Positions 1 to 8,486 of a DNA stretch of 64,000 nt are shown in pieces. Origin of the DNA: Petrachloros mirabilis ULC683 (GTDB lineage: Bacteria; Cyanobacteriota; Cyanobacteriia; Thermosynechococcales; Thermosynechococcaceae); assembly GCF_009939295.1 (NCBI RefSeq), contig NZ_WVIC01000003.1:62001-126000 (forward strand), in the 5' to 3' direction. Position numbers and translations under genes: made by a program. A model generated the notes under the pieces. That model was not told the DNA's origin. It saw only the letters and a program-made list of their open reading frames with translations, and ran no database searches. Position 1 is the stretch's first letter. The number at the start of each line of letters is the position of its first letter.

Positions 1-63
1 TTTTTGTCTAACTTACCCCAAGCCTTGCAGCGGACGCTGGAAGCTGCGGTGGACAATCAATAA
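1..63 (+). CDS. C-terminal end of an unidentified gene (partial)
   Basis: Reading from base 1 gives 20 sense codons ending in TAA at 61-63, with the residues FLSNLPQALQRTLEAAVDNQ. The reading frame enters from outside the window, so the product cannot be identified. It is called only because the frame runs cleanly to a stop just upstream of the tRNA gene and the composition is protein-like. A chance open frame of this length is possible. Confidence 0.4.
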   Translation, partial: FLSNLPQALQRTLEAAVDNQ

Positions 64-154
64 GACTTCCCCCATCAAGGGTGAAAGATGCTCCCGGAAC
101 CCGTTGGCTAAAGTTGCTTCGGTTCACACCGCTGTGATAGATTGATATGCCTGA

Positions 155-236
<82 letters not shown>

Positions 237-367
237 AGCCATATACAGTAAGGCTTTTGGGAATCCTAAACGATTCTTGAAGGCTTATTTTGCTGTCAAT
301 AAGCAAGTGAGCATAGGCTTTTAAGGGTTGTTTGGGGCTGTGAGTTTACCCCGATATTTACCCCGCC

Positions 368-903
368 ATGAAAACCACGATCGAAAACCACGATGGACGT
401 TTACGCTTGCGATGGAGATACCACGGCAAGCGGTACACATTAGCCTGTGGCGTTGCTGATAGCGCGATTGGGCGAGGGCTTGCCCGTCAGAAGGCGTCCC
501 AGATTGAGGTGGACGTTGCCACAGGGCATTTTGACCACACGTTGCTGAAATACAAGCCCAGAATTCTGGGCAAGACTCCTACTGAGCTGAGTGCCCCAGT
601 GCTATTTGAGCGCTACACCCAAGCCATGGCCAAAGAGAAGGGTCTATCCCTGGGGCTTTGGTAAAGTATCGCGGTTGCCTGAGTCACTTGCGGCGATCGC
701 TGAATTGTAACGCTCAGGCCGTGAATCGAGCGGTTGCCGAAAACTTCAAGGCAGCCTGCCTTGAGCGCGTCAGTTCACCCACAGCTCGGGCAATGCCCCA
801 GGTTGAACCAGGTGAGCGTGTCGCCATTGCCTCAGCCCTGTTTGCGGCAACTGTTGCGGCGGCTGGACTACCGTTTGAGGTGAAACCGGATGTATTTAAT
901 TGA
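368..903 (+). pseudogene. tyrosine-recombinase integrase remnant (frameshifted, no catalytic domain)
   Basis: The first part (368-664) reads MKTTIENHDGRLRLRWRYHG and continues with basic, beta-strand-like sequence and a motif like QIEVDVATGHFDHTLLKYKP. That matches the arm-type DNA-binding N-terminus common in cyanobacterial phage-type integrases. It stops at LGLW. In another frame from 658 the text VKYRGCLSHLRRSLN continues like the core-binding helix region, so a frameshift near 658 is likely. No R...HxxR...Y catalytic residues follow; after about residue 45 of the second piece the sequence is unrelated. Its place right behind the tRNA supports an integrase origin. I infer it is inactive. 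Confidence 0.65.
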
Positions 904-922
904 ACTTTTAGGATTTTGAACC

Positions 923-1300
923 ATGCCAAAAACGTCAAAGAGCAAAATCGAGCGAGAGCAACGAAAGGCAAAGGCAATTGCCCTAAGGCTTGAGGGTAAA
1001 ACGGTTAGGGCAATTGCCGATGAGCTGAATGTATCTGTGGGATTAGCTTTCAAGGATATTGACGACAGTCTCGCTCAACTCAGAGAATCCCAACACCACA
1101 GTGCAGAGAAATATCTAGCCATGGAGCTGGCGCGATTGGATGCTGCAATGGCCGCGATCGCACGTCATCGATTCTCGGCTCACCCCTGGCAAAGGTCTAC
1201 TTTGAACCCGACAAAAACCAAGCCAGTGGCGATCGGCGTGGAGCATCGCGGTATCAAGATGCAAAAGCAACCGAACAGGAAGTGGAAAGAGATTAGGTGA
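923..1300 (+). CDS. HTH-domain protein, possible phage terminase small-subunit relative
   Basis: The protein is 125 residues. Residues 8-45 (REQRKAKAIALRLEGKTVRAIADELNVS) form a helix-turn-helix of the type at the start of phage terminase small subunits and other resolvase-like DNA-binding proteins. A second helical part (about 60-78, MELARLDAAMAAIARHR) also recalls those proteins. After about residue 80 the sequence becomes basic and low in family character, so the C-terminus may be frameshifted or replaced. It sits inside the tRNA-Val element and is followed by a strong hairpin terminator at 1311. The function as terminase subunit is a guess; DNA binding is better supported. Confidence 0.55.
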   Translation: MPKTSKSKIEREQRKAKAIALRLEGKTVRAIADELNVSVGLAFKDIDDSLAQLRESQHHSAEKYLAMELARLDAAMAAIARHRFSAHPWQRSTLNPTKTKPVAIGVEHRGIKMQKQPNRKWKEIR

Positions 1301-1310
1301 ACTGATACAG

Positions 1311-1339
1311 AAAACCCCGGTTTGTTGGCCGGGGTTTTT
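1311..1339 (+). terminator. Rho-independent terminator
   Basis: AAACCCCGG (1312-1320) pairs with CCGGGGTTT (1329-1337) around a loop of eight bases, followed by more T residues. It stands just after the HTH gene and ahead of the next small-gene cluster. Confidence 0.8.
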
Positions 1340-1396
1340 GCTTGTGCCAAAGGCTTGACACAGGGATATACTGTAGGTGTTGAGTTACGGTAAGCC

Positions 1397-1624
1397 ATGC
1401 CTAAAGGAAACCCCAACCCTGTCATTACCCCAGAGTTCAAAGCCAACCAGTTCAAGAGAGCTGACAACACCACAGAGCCAATGGCCAAGAGGAATATTCA
1501 ACTGAGGCTCACAGAGTCTATCGACACCCTAGTAAGAGCGTTACCGAATCGGTCAGCCTGGTTGCGGCGAGTCATCACTGAAGCAGCTCTAGCTGAGCTG
1601 ATGGACAAGGATGGTGAGACGTGA
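1397..1624 (+). CDS. small protein of a ribbon-helix-helix-like type
   Basis: This is a 75-residue protein starting MPKGNPNPVITPEFKANQFK. The second half (about 29-70) has a beta-strand segment (RNIQLRLTESIDTLVRAL) followed by helices (NRSAWLRRVITEAALAEL), a layout like ribbon-helix-helix DNA-binding proteins. It overlaps the next gene by four bases (GTGA), indicating co-translation. Its C-terminal 30 residues are clearly paralogous to the shortened gene at 2368-2514. The regulator role is inferred from the fold pattern only. Confidence 0.6.
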   Translation: MPKGNPNPVITPEFKANQFKRADNTTEPMAKRNIQLRLTESIDTLVRALPNRSAWLRRVITEAALAELMDKDGET

Positions 1625-1875
1625 CCCCAGCTACCGATAGTGACTTTCAGCGACTTGTCCTGGAACGACTAGACAAGATTGACCATGATATTGCTGGGCT
1701 AAAGCAAGACACCAGGGACACCAATACCAAATTTGATGCCTACGTTAAGGCATCCGAGAAGATCGAGCGCCTTGCTACCACGATCATCATCACGGCTGGC
1801 ACTGTTACTCTACTGGCTCCAGTGCTTCAGGCCATTGCCCCCACCATCCGGGCTTTCCTAGGAGGTGCAGCATGA
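1621..1875 (+). CDS. small coiled-coil protein with one membrane segment
   Basis: The product is 84 residues from a GTG start that overlaps the previous stop. Residues 1-45 are charged and helical (LERLDKIDHDIAGLKQDTRD), likely coiled coil. Residues 50-80 are hydrophobic (TTIIITAGTVTLLAPVLQAI), likely one membrane helix. It is a paralog of the next gene; both share the TIIxTAGTVxxLxPxLQA hydrophobic core. The combination of short coiled coil and C-terminal membrane helix recalls holin-like or membrane-anchor phage proteins, but no function can be assigned. Confidence 0.6.
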   Translation: MTPATDSDFQRLVLERLDKIDHDIAGLKQDTRDTNTKFDAYVKASEKIERLATTIIITAGTVTLLAPVLQAIAPTIRAFLGGAA

Positions 1876-2174
1876 CCGAACGCTGGACAGATGAAACCCT
1901 GGATCGGTTTGCCTCAACTGTGGCAACCGCAACCCAAGCTAACCAGGAGTTGATCACAAAGAATACCGAAGCGATCGCTGAACTCAAGGATGACTTGAAA
2001 GCGGAATCGCGCAAATGGGATGAACGGTACTTTCAACTGACGCGGGATACCCTTGGCACTGCTAAAACCATCATCGTCACGGCTGGCACTGTGGTGATTC
2101 TCTCCCCATTGCTCCAAGCACTATCCCCAGCCATTGAAAAAATTGTGACCCGACTCTTGGGAGGCCAAACTTGA
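1872..2174 (+). CDS. small coiled-coil protein with one membrane segment (paralog)
   Basis: This 100-residue protein starts at ATG 1872, overlapping the preceding stop by four bases. Residues 1-60 are hydrophilic and helical. Residues 69-92 (TIIVTAGTVVILSPLLQALS) are a membrane helix nearly the same as in the gene before it, so the two arose by duplication. It is the last gene before the right attachment repeat. No function is recognised. Confidence 0.6.
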   Translation: MTERWTDETLDRFASTVATATQANQELITKNTEAIAELKDDLKAESRKWDERYFQLTRDTLGTAKTIIVTAGTVVILSPLLQALSPAIEKIVTRLLGGQT

Positions 2175-2295
2175 CCATGCTACATGCTGTACTACAAACC
2201 GTAATCCCAAGGGGGTTTACCCCGATTCTGACCCCGGTCATTTATTGAGAATGCCTGAAAGCCTTATCTGTCAATTGCCATAGCCAATAGCGACC

Positions 2296-2352
2296 CTTCC
2301 TTCACACGGAAGGGGTCACTGGTTCGAGTCCAGTATCGCCCATTGGCTGGGG
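2296..2352 (+). repeat. attachment-site repeat (right copy, tRNA-Val 3' half)
   Basis: This is an exact 57-base copy of 180-236. The 5' half of the tRNA (acceptor strand and D-arm) is missing here, so this is not a second tRNA gene but the displaced attachment site left by integration. Confidence 0.85.
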
Positions 2353-2367
2353 GAGCCATATTACAGT

Positions 2368-2514
2368 ATGAACAGTCGGCTATTCGTCGGGGTTTCAGCA
2401 GGCATTGACGCAGCGGTCGAGGCTTTACCCCGAGATCACCGCCTTGAGTGGTTGCAGCGCGTCATCACCGAAGCAGCCGAGCGTGAGCTAATGGGCAAGG
2501 AGGGTAAGACATGA
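2368..2514 (+). CDS. shortened paralog of the ribbon-helix-helix-like gene
   Basis: The frame from ATG 2368 encodes 48 residues and stops at TGA 2512-2514, overlapping the next start as ATGA. The C-terminal part (VEALPRDHRLEWLQRVITEA) matches residues of the gene at 1397-1624, and both genes are followed by a coiled-coil/membrane gene with the same overlap. The first 15 residues are unlike the paralog and begin 16 bases after the attachment repeat. I infer that recombination at the attachment site removed the original 5' end. It may be expressed or be a remnant. Confidence 0.5.
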   Translation: MNSRLFVGVSAGIDAAVEALPRDHRLEWLQRVITEAAERELMGKEGKT

Positions 2515-2825
2515 CTCAAGCAACCGATAGCGAGATCCGAGAAATCCGAGATTTAATCCTCGGAATGGACAAGAAAATAGACAGCCTTGATAAACGGCTA
2601 GAAGTCTCCCAAGCCAGAAATGATGAGCGGTTTAACAGCATTGATAAACGGTTTACTGCATTGAACACCCAATTGTCGGACTTCAAAAAGACGACTGACA
2701 CTCAGCTCGCAGACATTAGAACCCAGTTAAGATCTCAAGATAATCGTCTGTGGACGTTTGTCACCGCTCTTATCCTGGCGTTGGTGGGACTGCTATCTAA
2801 GCTGGCGTTCTTCCCCGAGCTATAG
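2511..2825 (+). CDS. coiled-coil protein with C-terminal membrane helix
   Basis: The 104-residue product has a long charged helical stretch (residues 5-78, including repeats such as KKIDSLDKRLE and ERFNSIDKRF) and a C-terminal hydrophobic helix (WTFVTALILALVGLLSKLAF, 82-101). It is translationally coupled to the gene before it. It belongs to the same general type as 1621-1875 and 1872-2174, with more pronounced heptads. A membrane-anchored coiled coil is visible; no function is assigned. Confidence 0.6.
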   Translation: MTQATDSEIREIRDLILGMDKKIDSLDKRLEVSQARNDERFNSIDKRFTALNTQLSDFKKTTDTQLADIRTQLRSQDNRLWTFVTALILALVGLLSKLAFFPEL

Positions 2826-2856
2826 CCGTACGTCTTTAAAGTCTTCCCATGCTCTA

Positions 2857-2966
2857 CACTCGCCCCCCAACCCCCCATTCTGGGAGGCTTTGATCACTCT
2901 TAAGTCCCCCAGAATGGGGGGTTTAGGGGGCGGGTGCAAGGCGTTAGAAACTTTTCAAACCGCCGC
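2857..2966. repeat. palindromic interspersed repeat (C-rich stem family)
   Basis: The arms CCCCCCAACCCCCCATTCTGGG and CCCAGAATGGGGGG face each other around a short loop, followed by GGGGGCGGGTGCAAGGC and a TTTTCAAAC tail. The same arms and the GCGAGTGCAA-type flank occur at about 13.7, 20.3 and 60.7 kb. It fills most of the gap between 2825 and 3032. No gene is seen in that gap. Confidence 0.75.
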
Positions 2967-3031
2967 TAAAGGAGGCGACTTGACGAGGGATCCGGTGCAT
3001 TGAAGTCAATCAAGGCATGCCTCGATCCTTT

Positions 3032-4318
3032 CTAGGCATCGGGGGTAACTTGACCCACTACTTCTAGGGTGCCATCGTCCTCGACTGTCCAGACATCGTA
3101 GACACCGACCACATCCCCATTCTCATCGATGTCAACATTGCCGCTGGCTCCCTGGTAGTTAATCTCTTCTCCAGCTTTGAGGCGCTCTAAGCCTTCACAA
3201 ACATCAGAGACTTCTGTGCCGGGGGCATTGGATACATCTCTAAGGGTGCGGGCAATGCCTTCGCCAGTATTTTCTCCGGCGGCTTGAGCCGCCAGCGCCA
3301 ATAGGGCTGCGGCATCCCAGCTTTGAGGGACAAAGGCAGGGGGGGCTTCGTTGCGGGCGGCCTGCCAGCGTTCGGTTAGATCGGCCAAGGCCACGCCGTC
3401 TGCACCTGGCACTGTACCGATGGCACCGGCAATGATAAACTGGCCGTCGCTGGTGCGACCCACTTGAGCCGCAAATTCTTCAGACTTGACGCCGTCGGTG
3501 AGCATAATCTGTACCCCTTCAGTCAGACCTTGTTCGTAGGCCGATTTCAGCAGCAGACTACCCGTTTCGGCATAAAGCACTGCCACGACTGCTTCGGGTT
3601 GCCCTGCAAAGGCGGCGGCGGCTTCGGTGTCAAAGGTGGTCGCCCGGGGGTCGTAGCGGGTGGGGGTGGCGGTATTGGTCACCGTTCCCCCGAGTTCCTG
3701 AAAAGCCTGGACAAAGACTTGCTCAAAGCCCACGCCATAGTCGTTGTTGATCACTACGGTCGAAACCCGCTCAAAGCCGCGATCGCGCGCCAACTGAGCC
3801 AGTGCCCGAGCCTGATAGGTATCCGGGGGGGCGGTGCGCGCCCAATAGCCATTGAAGTTGCCCTGCTCAGCCCGCTCGGTAAACACCGGACTGGTACTAC
3901 CTGGAGACAAAAGCATCACCCGATTGCGAACGGCAACGTCTACAGCGGCCTGAGATACACTACTGGCAAAGGAACCCACCACCCCTGCAACTCGATCTAC
4001 TTCGGCCAGCTTGGTCATAGCTGCGTTGCCTGCCGTGGGGTCGGTCTGATCATCTTCACTAATCAGGATGACGGGGTTGTCGTTAACTCCCCCACAGGCA
4101 TTGACGGTTTCGATCAGAAGAGGCACGGTTGCAATCATAGGCTGGCCAATGGGCGACAGATCGCCCGTAGAGGGCAGCAAGGTCCCGAGCTTTAAGCCCT
4201 CGGTGCTGCCCTCTGGGCTACTTTCTCCCTGGCAAGCCCCGAGAAAAAGCCCCAGAACCAGAAGGGCAAGAATTTGTCGGAGAGAACGGCCAATCTTAGG
4301 GGGCTGGGGGGTTGACAT
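3032..4318 (-). CDS. ABC transporter substrate-binding lipoprotein, branched-chain amino acid type
   Basis: This is a type I periplasmic-binding-fold protein of about 428 residues. The N-terminus has a signal peptide ending in a lipobox (LGLFLGAC), so it is probably a membrane-anchored lipoprotein. The mature part starts with LKLGTLLPSTGDLSPIGQPM, the standard opening of LivJ/UrtA-type receptors, and later has VAGVVGSFASSVS and VINNDYGVGFEQVF. The ATG at 4318 was chosen over the TTG at 4327. No permease or ATPase genes adjoin it, so the ligand (amino acid, urea or other) cannot be told. It lies downstream of cobM on the same strand with a 93-base gap. Confidence 0.85.
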   Translation of the reverse strand: MSTPQPPKIGRSLRQILALLVLGLFLGACQGESSPEGSTEGLKLGTLLPSTGDLSPIGQPMIATVPLLIETVNACGGVNDNPVILISEDDQTDPTAGNAAMTKLAEVDRVAGVVGSFASSVSQAAVDVAVRNRVMLLSPGSTSPVFTERAEQGNFNGYWARTAPPDTYQARALAQLARDRGFERVSTVVINNDYGVGFEQVFVQAFQELGGTVTNTATPTRYDPRATTFDTEAAAAFAGQPEAVVAVLYAETGSLLLKSAYEQGLTEGVQIMLTDGVKSEEFAAQVGRTSDGQFIIAGAIGTVPGADGVALADLTERWQAARNEAPPAFVPQSWDAAALLALAAQAAGENTGEGIARTLRDVSNAPGTEVSDVCEGLERLKAGEEINYQGASGNVDIDENGDVVGVYDVWTVEDDGTLEVVGQVTPDA

Positions 4319-4420
4319 GATGTGCAAGTGCTCCTCGATCCAAGACGAGACTGGGGTTAGATCCTTTGAGATAAGAGCTTATCATCATTCATGGTTTCTA
4401 TACTCAAACCATGGCTGGGG

Positions 4421-5215
4421 TTAGGGGGGGTTGGCAGGTCGAAACAAATGGTGATGCTCAGGATGATAGAGGCGCGATCGCGTCTGTGCTCGCGTTGCTG
4501 CCAACACCGGACTAATCACATAGAGGGTTGTGCGCTGAAGCTGATGCATCTGGGTGGCCGAGGCCATCTCAGCCAAGGGGACGGTAAACACTTGCTCATC
4601 TGGCCAGCCCAGTCGGTAGCAAATGGCCACTGGCAAATCTGGGGCATAGTGCAGCAGTAGTTTAGCCTGAGCTTGCTCAATATGACGGGCACTTAAATAG
4701 AGGCAGAGCGTCGCTTGGTGGGCAGCCAAGCTCGCCAGTTCCTCGGTCGGGGGCACCTGGGTGCGGCCACTGATGCGGGTCAAGATCACCGTTTGCACCA
4801 AGTTGGGGAGTGTTAGTTCTATACTCAGGCGAGCGGCAGCCGCTTGAAACGCACTGATACCCGGAATCACTTCAAAGGGAATTTCAGCCTCGGCAAGGGC
4901 CTGCATTTGTTCCTGCACCGCCCCATAGAGACAGGGATCACCCGAATGAAGGCGCACCACTGACTGCTGCGATCGCACCCGCGCCACCATAATCGGCAAA
5001 ATTTCCTCTAGGGTTTTGTGAGCGGTGTGAATAATTTCGGCATCAGGCCGTACATCTTGGAGCACCTGACGAGGCACCAACGAATCCGCATAAAGAATCA
5101 CATCGGCCTGGGTCAGCAGGCGGTATGCCTTGAGGGTCAGCAGATCAAGATCACCCGGGCCAGCCCCCACAATATAGACCTTAGGAGACAACGGTGCTGG
5201 AGCAGGGGAGGTCAT
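4421..5215 (-). CDS. cobM: precorrin-4 C11-methyltransferase
   Basis: The enzyme methylates C11 of precorrin-4 (or the cobalt form) with S-adenosylmethionine in cobalamin ring synthesis. It is 264 residues, normal for the family. The start VYIVGAGPGDLDLLTLKAYR is the SAM-binding glycine-rich motif of tetrapyrrole methyltransferases. YADSLVPRQVL, VVRLHSGDPCLYGAVQEQM and the PGISAFQAAAARL region follow the CobM/CbiF pattern. The other cobalamin gene in the window is the cobU-type gene at about 50 kb, not adjacent, as usual for cyanobacteria with scattered cob genes. Confidence 0.9.
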   Translation of the reverse strand: MTSPAPAPLSPKVYIVGAGPGDLDLLTLKAYRLLTQADVILYADSLVPRQVLQDVRPDAEIIHTAHKTLEEILPIMVARVRSQQSVVRLHSGDPCLYGAVQEQMQALAEAEIPFEVIPGISAFQAAAARLSIELTLPNLVQTVILTRISGRTQVPPTEELASLAAHQATLCLYLSARHIEQAQAKLLLHYAPDLPVAICYRLGWPDEQVFTVPLAEMASATQMHQLQRTTLYVISPVLAATRAQTRSRLYHPEHHHLFRPANPP

Positions 5216-5314
5216 AGGCAGGCATCAAACCTTCAAAAAAGAATAAGATCTGTGGCCCCCAAGGGGAATCCCCCCTGGGCAGACGAGCTAGGGCCGCTTC
5301 AGTCAGAGACTCAA

Positions 5315-5629
5315 TTAGGCCAATGCCTCGGGAGCCCGAACCAACACAAAGGGTTGCACAATCAAAGTACAGAAGACCGTATTGACATGGGCATTCCAAT
5401 CCGACAACTGAGCTGGGGTGGGCTTGTAAACCAGGCTTTGCTGAATCCACAACTGCACCAATGCCGTATTGTCCTCAGCAATCGCCACCCCAACACTGAC
5501 CAAATCCAACGTCGGACTGACCACAATCACGGCATCGCGCTTGCTGTGGGGGATCAGATCTTGCCACAACACTTCCGCGAGGTCAGCCCTGAGGCGTGTT
5601 TTAATATCTTCCATGGCGATCGTCTGCAT
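5315..5629 (-). CDS. DUF2288 family protein
   Basis: The protein is about 104 residues. The run LRADLAEVLWQDLIPHSKRD, then VIVVSPTLDLVSVGVAIAED, KPTPAQLSDWN and LIVQPFVLV follows the DUF2288 family pattern seen in cyanobacteria and proteobacteria. The function of the family is unknown. Starts at 5629 or 5614 are both ATG; I keep the longer. It stands alone between cobM and the next forward gene. Confidence 0.8.
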   Translation of the reverse strand: MQTIAMEDIKTRLRADLAEVLWQDLIPHSKRDAVIVVSPTLDLVSVGVAIAEDNTALVQLWIQQSLVYKPTPAQLSDWNAHVNTVFCTLIVQPFVLVRAPEALA

Positions 5630-5867
5630 TGGCGGAAGCGACCCATCTAGGGAACTGTCTTGAGGGTACCGGAATTCGGGAAGATTGACGAGAGATGCTA
5701 GATGCTGACCATGAGAGCACTGCTCAGGATATAGATCAAAAAGATCAAAGACAGATCACGAAAGAGAATTTTGATTAGTCTTTAATGAAGAAGATTGGAG
5801 CGTTCTTGGCGAATCTGCCACCCGCCAATACGACAGAAAACAGATAAGGGAGAGATCGCACCGAACC

Positions 5868-8486
5868 ATGAAGCACCATCATTGGATCGCCACAGGCGCA
5901 TGGCAACGCAGTATTCTCCTGGTTCTGCTTCTGGGTACCGGGAAATCAGTCCTGCTCTCTCCCCTCGCATCGGCCACTATGAATCCGGTGCCCCTACCCC
6001 TGGCTCAGATCGCAGAGCCTACGGATCCCACTGTGCAACAGCAGCTTGAAATGCAACTGCGGGTCTTTGTCTGGGTGATGTTTGGCGTACTGGTGAGTCT
6101 GGCAACGGCAACAGGGGTCGGGCTGTTTTTGCTGCGGCGCTCCGTGCTCCGGGAGGTTACCGAGGTCGTGCAGGCTCATCTCCAAGAAATGACCGACCTG
6201 AAGGCGCGGCTGTCAATTGCCAATGATGCGGTTGAGACGCTGCTGCGAGAAGCCGCGTCTCTTAAGGCAGATCTGGGTCAAGAGGCCGATGGGTTTTATG
6301 CAGAGTTGGGGCATAAGCGCCAGGAGATCACCCAGCAGTTAAGCCACTTTGCCGAAGCTCAACAGTGGTCTCTCCAAGAGCTAGAGAAAGTGCTAGCCTC
6401 AGCCCACGAAACCATGGCACACCTGGAAAGTCATTCTTCGCAGCAGTTAGAGCAGGTGCGCCACCATTTACAAGACGAACAACACCGGATCCTAGATCAT
6501 TTACGCCAACAAGAGCGTACCTTTGAATTGCAATTGTCAGGCTTTGAAGCCGAGGCTAGCAGTCATAAGACGGTATTGCTAGAAACCCTGCGACAAGCAG
6601 AGATGGGCTTTCAAAGCCAGTTAAGCCAATTTCAGACTGCGGCTCAGCAGCAGCGAGATTTGGTGCTGCAACACATAGAATCCTTGGGCACAGCCTTCAA
6701 GCCCCAATTGGCTCACCTAGAAGAGCAGGTGCATCGGGAACAACAGGCAGTTCTGGGGGCACTCAAGGGAGCTGAGGGAGCGTATCAAACCCATCTCGAC
6801 CAGTTATATGGTGCCGCTCAAACGGAGAAAGAGGACTGGGTACGGCAACTGGGTCAGGTGCAGGCCGACTATCAAGCCCATCTCCAAGATCTCAAGACTG
6901 AAGCACAGCAGCAATGGCATGAAAGCCTTCAGCATTTGGGGCAGATGGCGCAAAACTTTGCCCCCCGCCTGTCAGAGTTTGAGGCAGCCGCCCAGGTTCA
7001 GGCCGCCCAGGAGCGCGATCGCACCCTAGCCAAACTAGAACGCTTAGGCACCGACTTGGCCACCCAACTGCGCCAGTCCTACGCAGAGGCACAGGGTGAG
7101 TCTCAGCAGCTTTTACAGCAGTTGCAAGGGCTAAGTGCCGAATTTATGGCGGAGTTGACAACGGTACGCACCCAACTTGAACAGCAACAGCAGTTGACCT
7201 GGGCACAAATCCAGGGCTTAGAAACCGAGGCCAGCGGCCAGGTAGCTGGCCTCAAGCAGGCTGTTCAAACCCAACAGCAGCAGACCCTAGACAGCATTCA
7301 AACCCTAGCCAATCAGGTCACCCGCCAGCTCACGGCCTTACAACAAGATCTGGGCAACCAGCGGGAGCAACAGCAACACCATCTCAAGCACTTGCAGTCT
7401 GACACCGAGGCCGCCCTGTCTGAGGTGTTGCAAGCCGCACAAGGTCGTAAAGACGAAATTTTGGCACAGTTGGCCGCATTAACCCCAGCAGAGATTGCCC
7501 AGGATGCCCTGGCCGAGATCACGGCCCAGTTGAGCGAACTCTCTGGCAAACTAGCCCGCATTGAAGAAAATCGCCCTGAATTGCTCATGGATGTGCAGTC
7601 CTACCTGCAACAGGGACAGGAGCAGTTGGCAGCCAAGGACTATGCAGCGGCGCTGGCAACCTTTGATCAAGCCCTGAATCTGCAACCCGACAATGCTGAA
7701 ATCTGGTCGCAGCGAGCACTGACTTTGGGGGGGCTGAAGCAGTATGAGGAGGCCATTACTGCTCTAAACAAGGTGCTGGATGTCCGGCCAGATGACCCAG
7801 AGGCTTGGTATCAGCGAGGACTCTATCTGCGCGATCTGCGTCGCTATGACAGTGCCGTGGCAGCCTTTAGTCGAGTGGTTAAAACCCGTCCAGAGGATGC
7901 CAAAGCCTGGCTGAATCGGGGTCTGATGCTGGAGCGACTACAGCGGTTTGAAGACGCGATCGCATCCTACGACCAGGCACTCAACGTCAAACCAGACTAT
8001 CCCGAGGCTCTGCTGAATCGCGGGGCAGTCCTCGGCCTATTACAGCGACACACCGAAGCCTTCGAGTCCTTTGACCAAGCCGTGCAACTGCACCCCCAGG
8101 ATCAGGTGGCTTGGTTAAATCGGGGTCTGGCCTTAGAGGTGCTAGAGCGATATGAAGAGGCCTTTGGCTCCTTTGACCAGGTGGTGCAGTTGGCTCCCGA
8201 GTCGTTCAAGGGCTGGAGTCATCGCGGCTATGCCCTAGCCAAACTCAACCGCGACCAAGAAGCCCTCGACAGCCTCAATCAGGCTTTGAAGCTTAACCCA
8301 GAATATGCCCACGCCTATTACAGCAAAGCCGTTTGCTATATCCTCAAAGGCCAAATTGATCGAGGCTTAGATCACCTCGAACAAGCCGTACAGCTCAATC
8401 CCAAATTGATCCAAGAAGCCCGCACCGATCCAGACTTTGTGGAGCTACGCAATGATGCTTGGTTTCGAGAAATTGTGTCCCGTTGA
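5868..8486 (+). CDS. membrane-anchored coiled-coil protein with C-terminal TPR repeats
   Basis: The protein is 872 residues. It has a signal-like hydrophobic N-terminus (16-36) and a membrane helix at about 66-88 (VFVWVMFGVLVSLATATGVG). A very long Gln- and Leu-rich coiled coil runs from about 90 to 560. At least seven tetratricopeptide repeats fill about 585-860 (for example AWLNRGLMLERLQRFEDAIA). Such proteins usually act as membrane-tethered scaffolds for protein assembly; the partner here is unknown. It is transcribed alone, with a 238-base upstream gap and no gene closely following. Confidence 0.8.
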   Translation: MKHHHWIATGAWQRSILLVLLLGTGKSVLLSPLASATMNPVPLPLAQIAEPTDPTVQQQLEMQLRVFVWVMFGVLVSLATATGVGLFLLRRSVLREVTEVVQAHLQEMTDLKARLSIANDAVETLLREAASLKADLGQEADGFYAELGHKRQEITQQLSHFAEAQQWSLQELEKVLASAHETMAHLESHSSQQLEQVRHHLQDEQHRILDHLRQQERTFELQLSGFEAEASSHKTVLLETLRQAEMGFQSQLSQFQTAAQQQRDLVLQHIESLGTAFKPQLAHLEEQVHREQQAVLGALKGAEGAYQTHLDQLYGAAQTEKEDWVRQLGQVQADYQAHLQDLKTEAQQQWHESLQHLGQMAQNFAPRLSEFEAAAQVQAAQERDRTLAKLERLGTDLATQLRQSYAEAQGESQQLLQQLQGLSAEFMAELTTVRTQLEQQQQLTWAQIQGLETEASGQVAGLKQAVQTQQQQTLDSIQTLANQVTRQLTALQQDLGNQREQQQHHLKHLQSDTEAALSEVLQAAQGRKDEILAQLAALTPAEIAQDALAEITAQLSELSGKLARIEENRPELLMDVQSYLQQGQEQLAAKDYAAALATFDQALNLQPDNAEIWSQRALTLGGLKQYEEAITALNKVLDVRPDDPEAWYQRGLYLRDLRRYDSAVAAFSRVVKTRPEDAKAWLNRGLMLERLQRFEDAIASYDQALNVKPDYPEALLNRGAVLGLLQRHTEAFESFDQAVQLHPQDQVAWLNRGLALEVLERYEEAFGSFDQVVQLAPESFKGWSHRGYALAKLNRDQEALDSLNQALKLNPEYAHAYYSKAVCYILKGQIDRGLDHLEQAVQLNPKLIQEARTDPDFVELRNDAWFREIVSR

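Noticed and set aside
2296-2352. Possible second tRNA-Val gene
   Set aside because: Only the 3' half is present; the acceptor 5' strand and D-arm are missing, so it is an attachment-site duplicate.
3464-4195. 243-residue forward open frame
   Set aside because: Antisense shadow of the substrate-binding lipoprotein gene, which has clear family motifs and a signal peptide.
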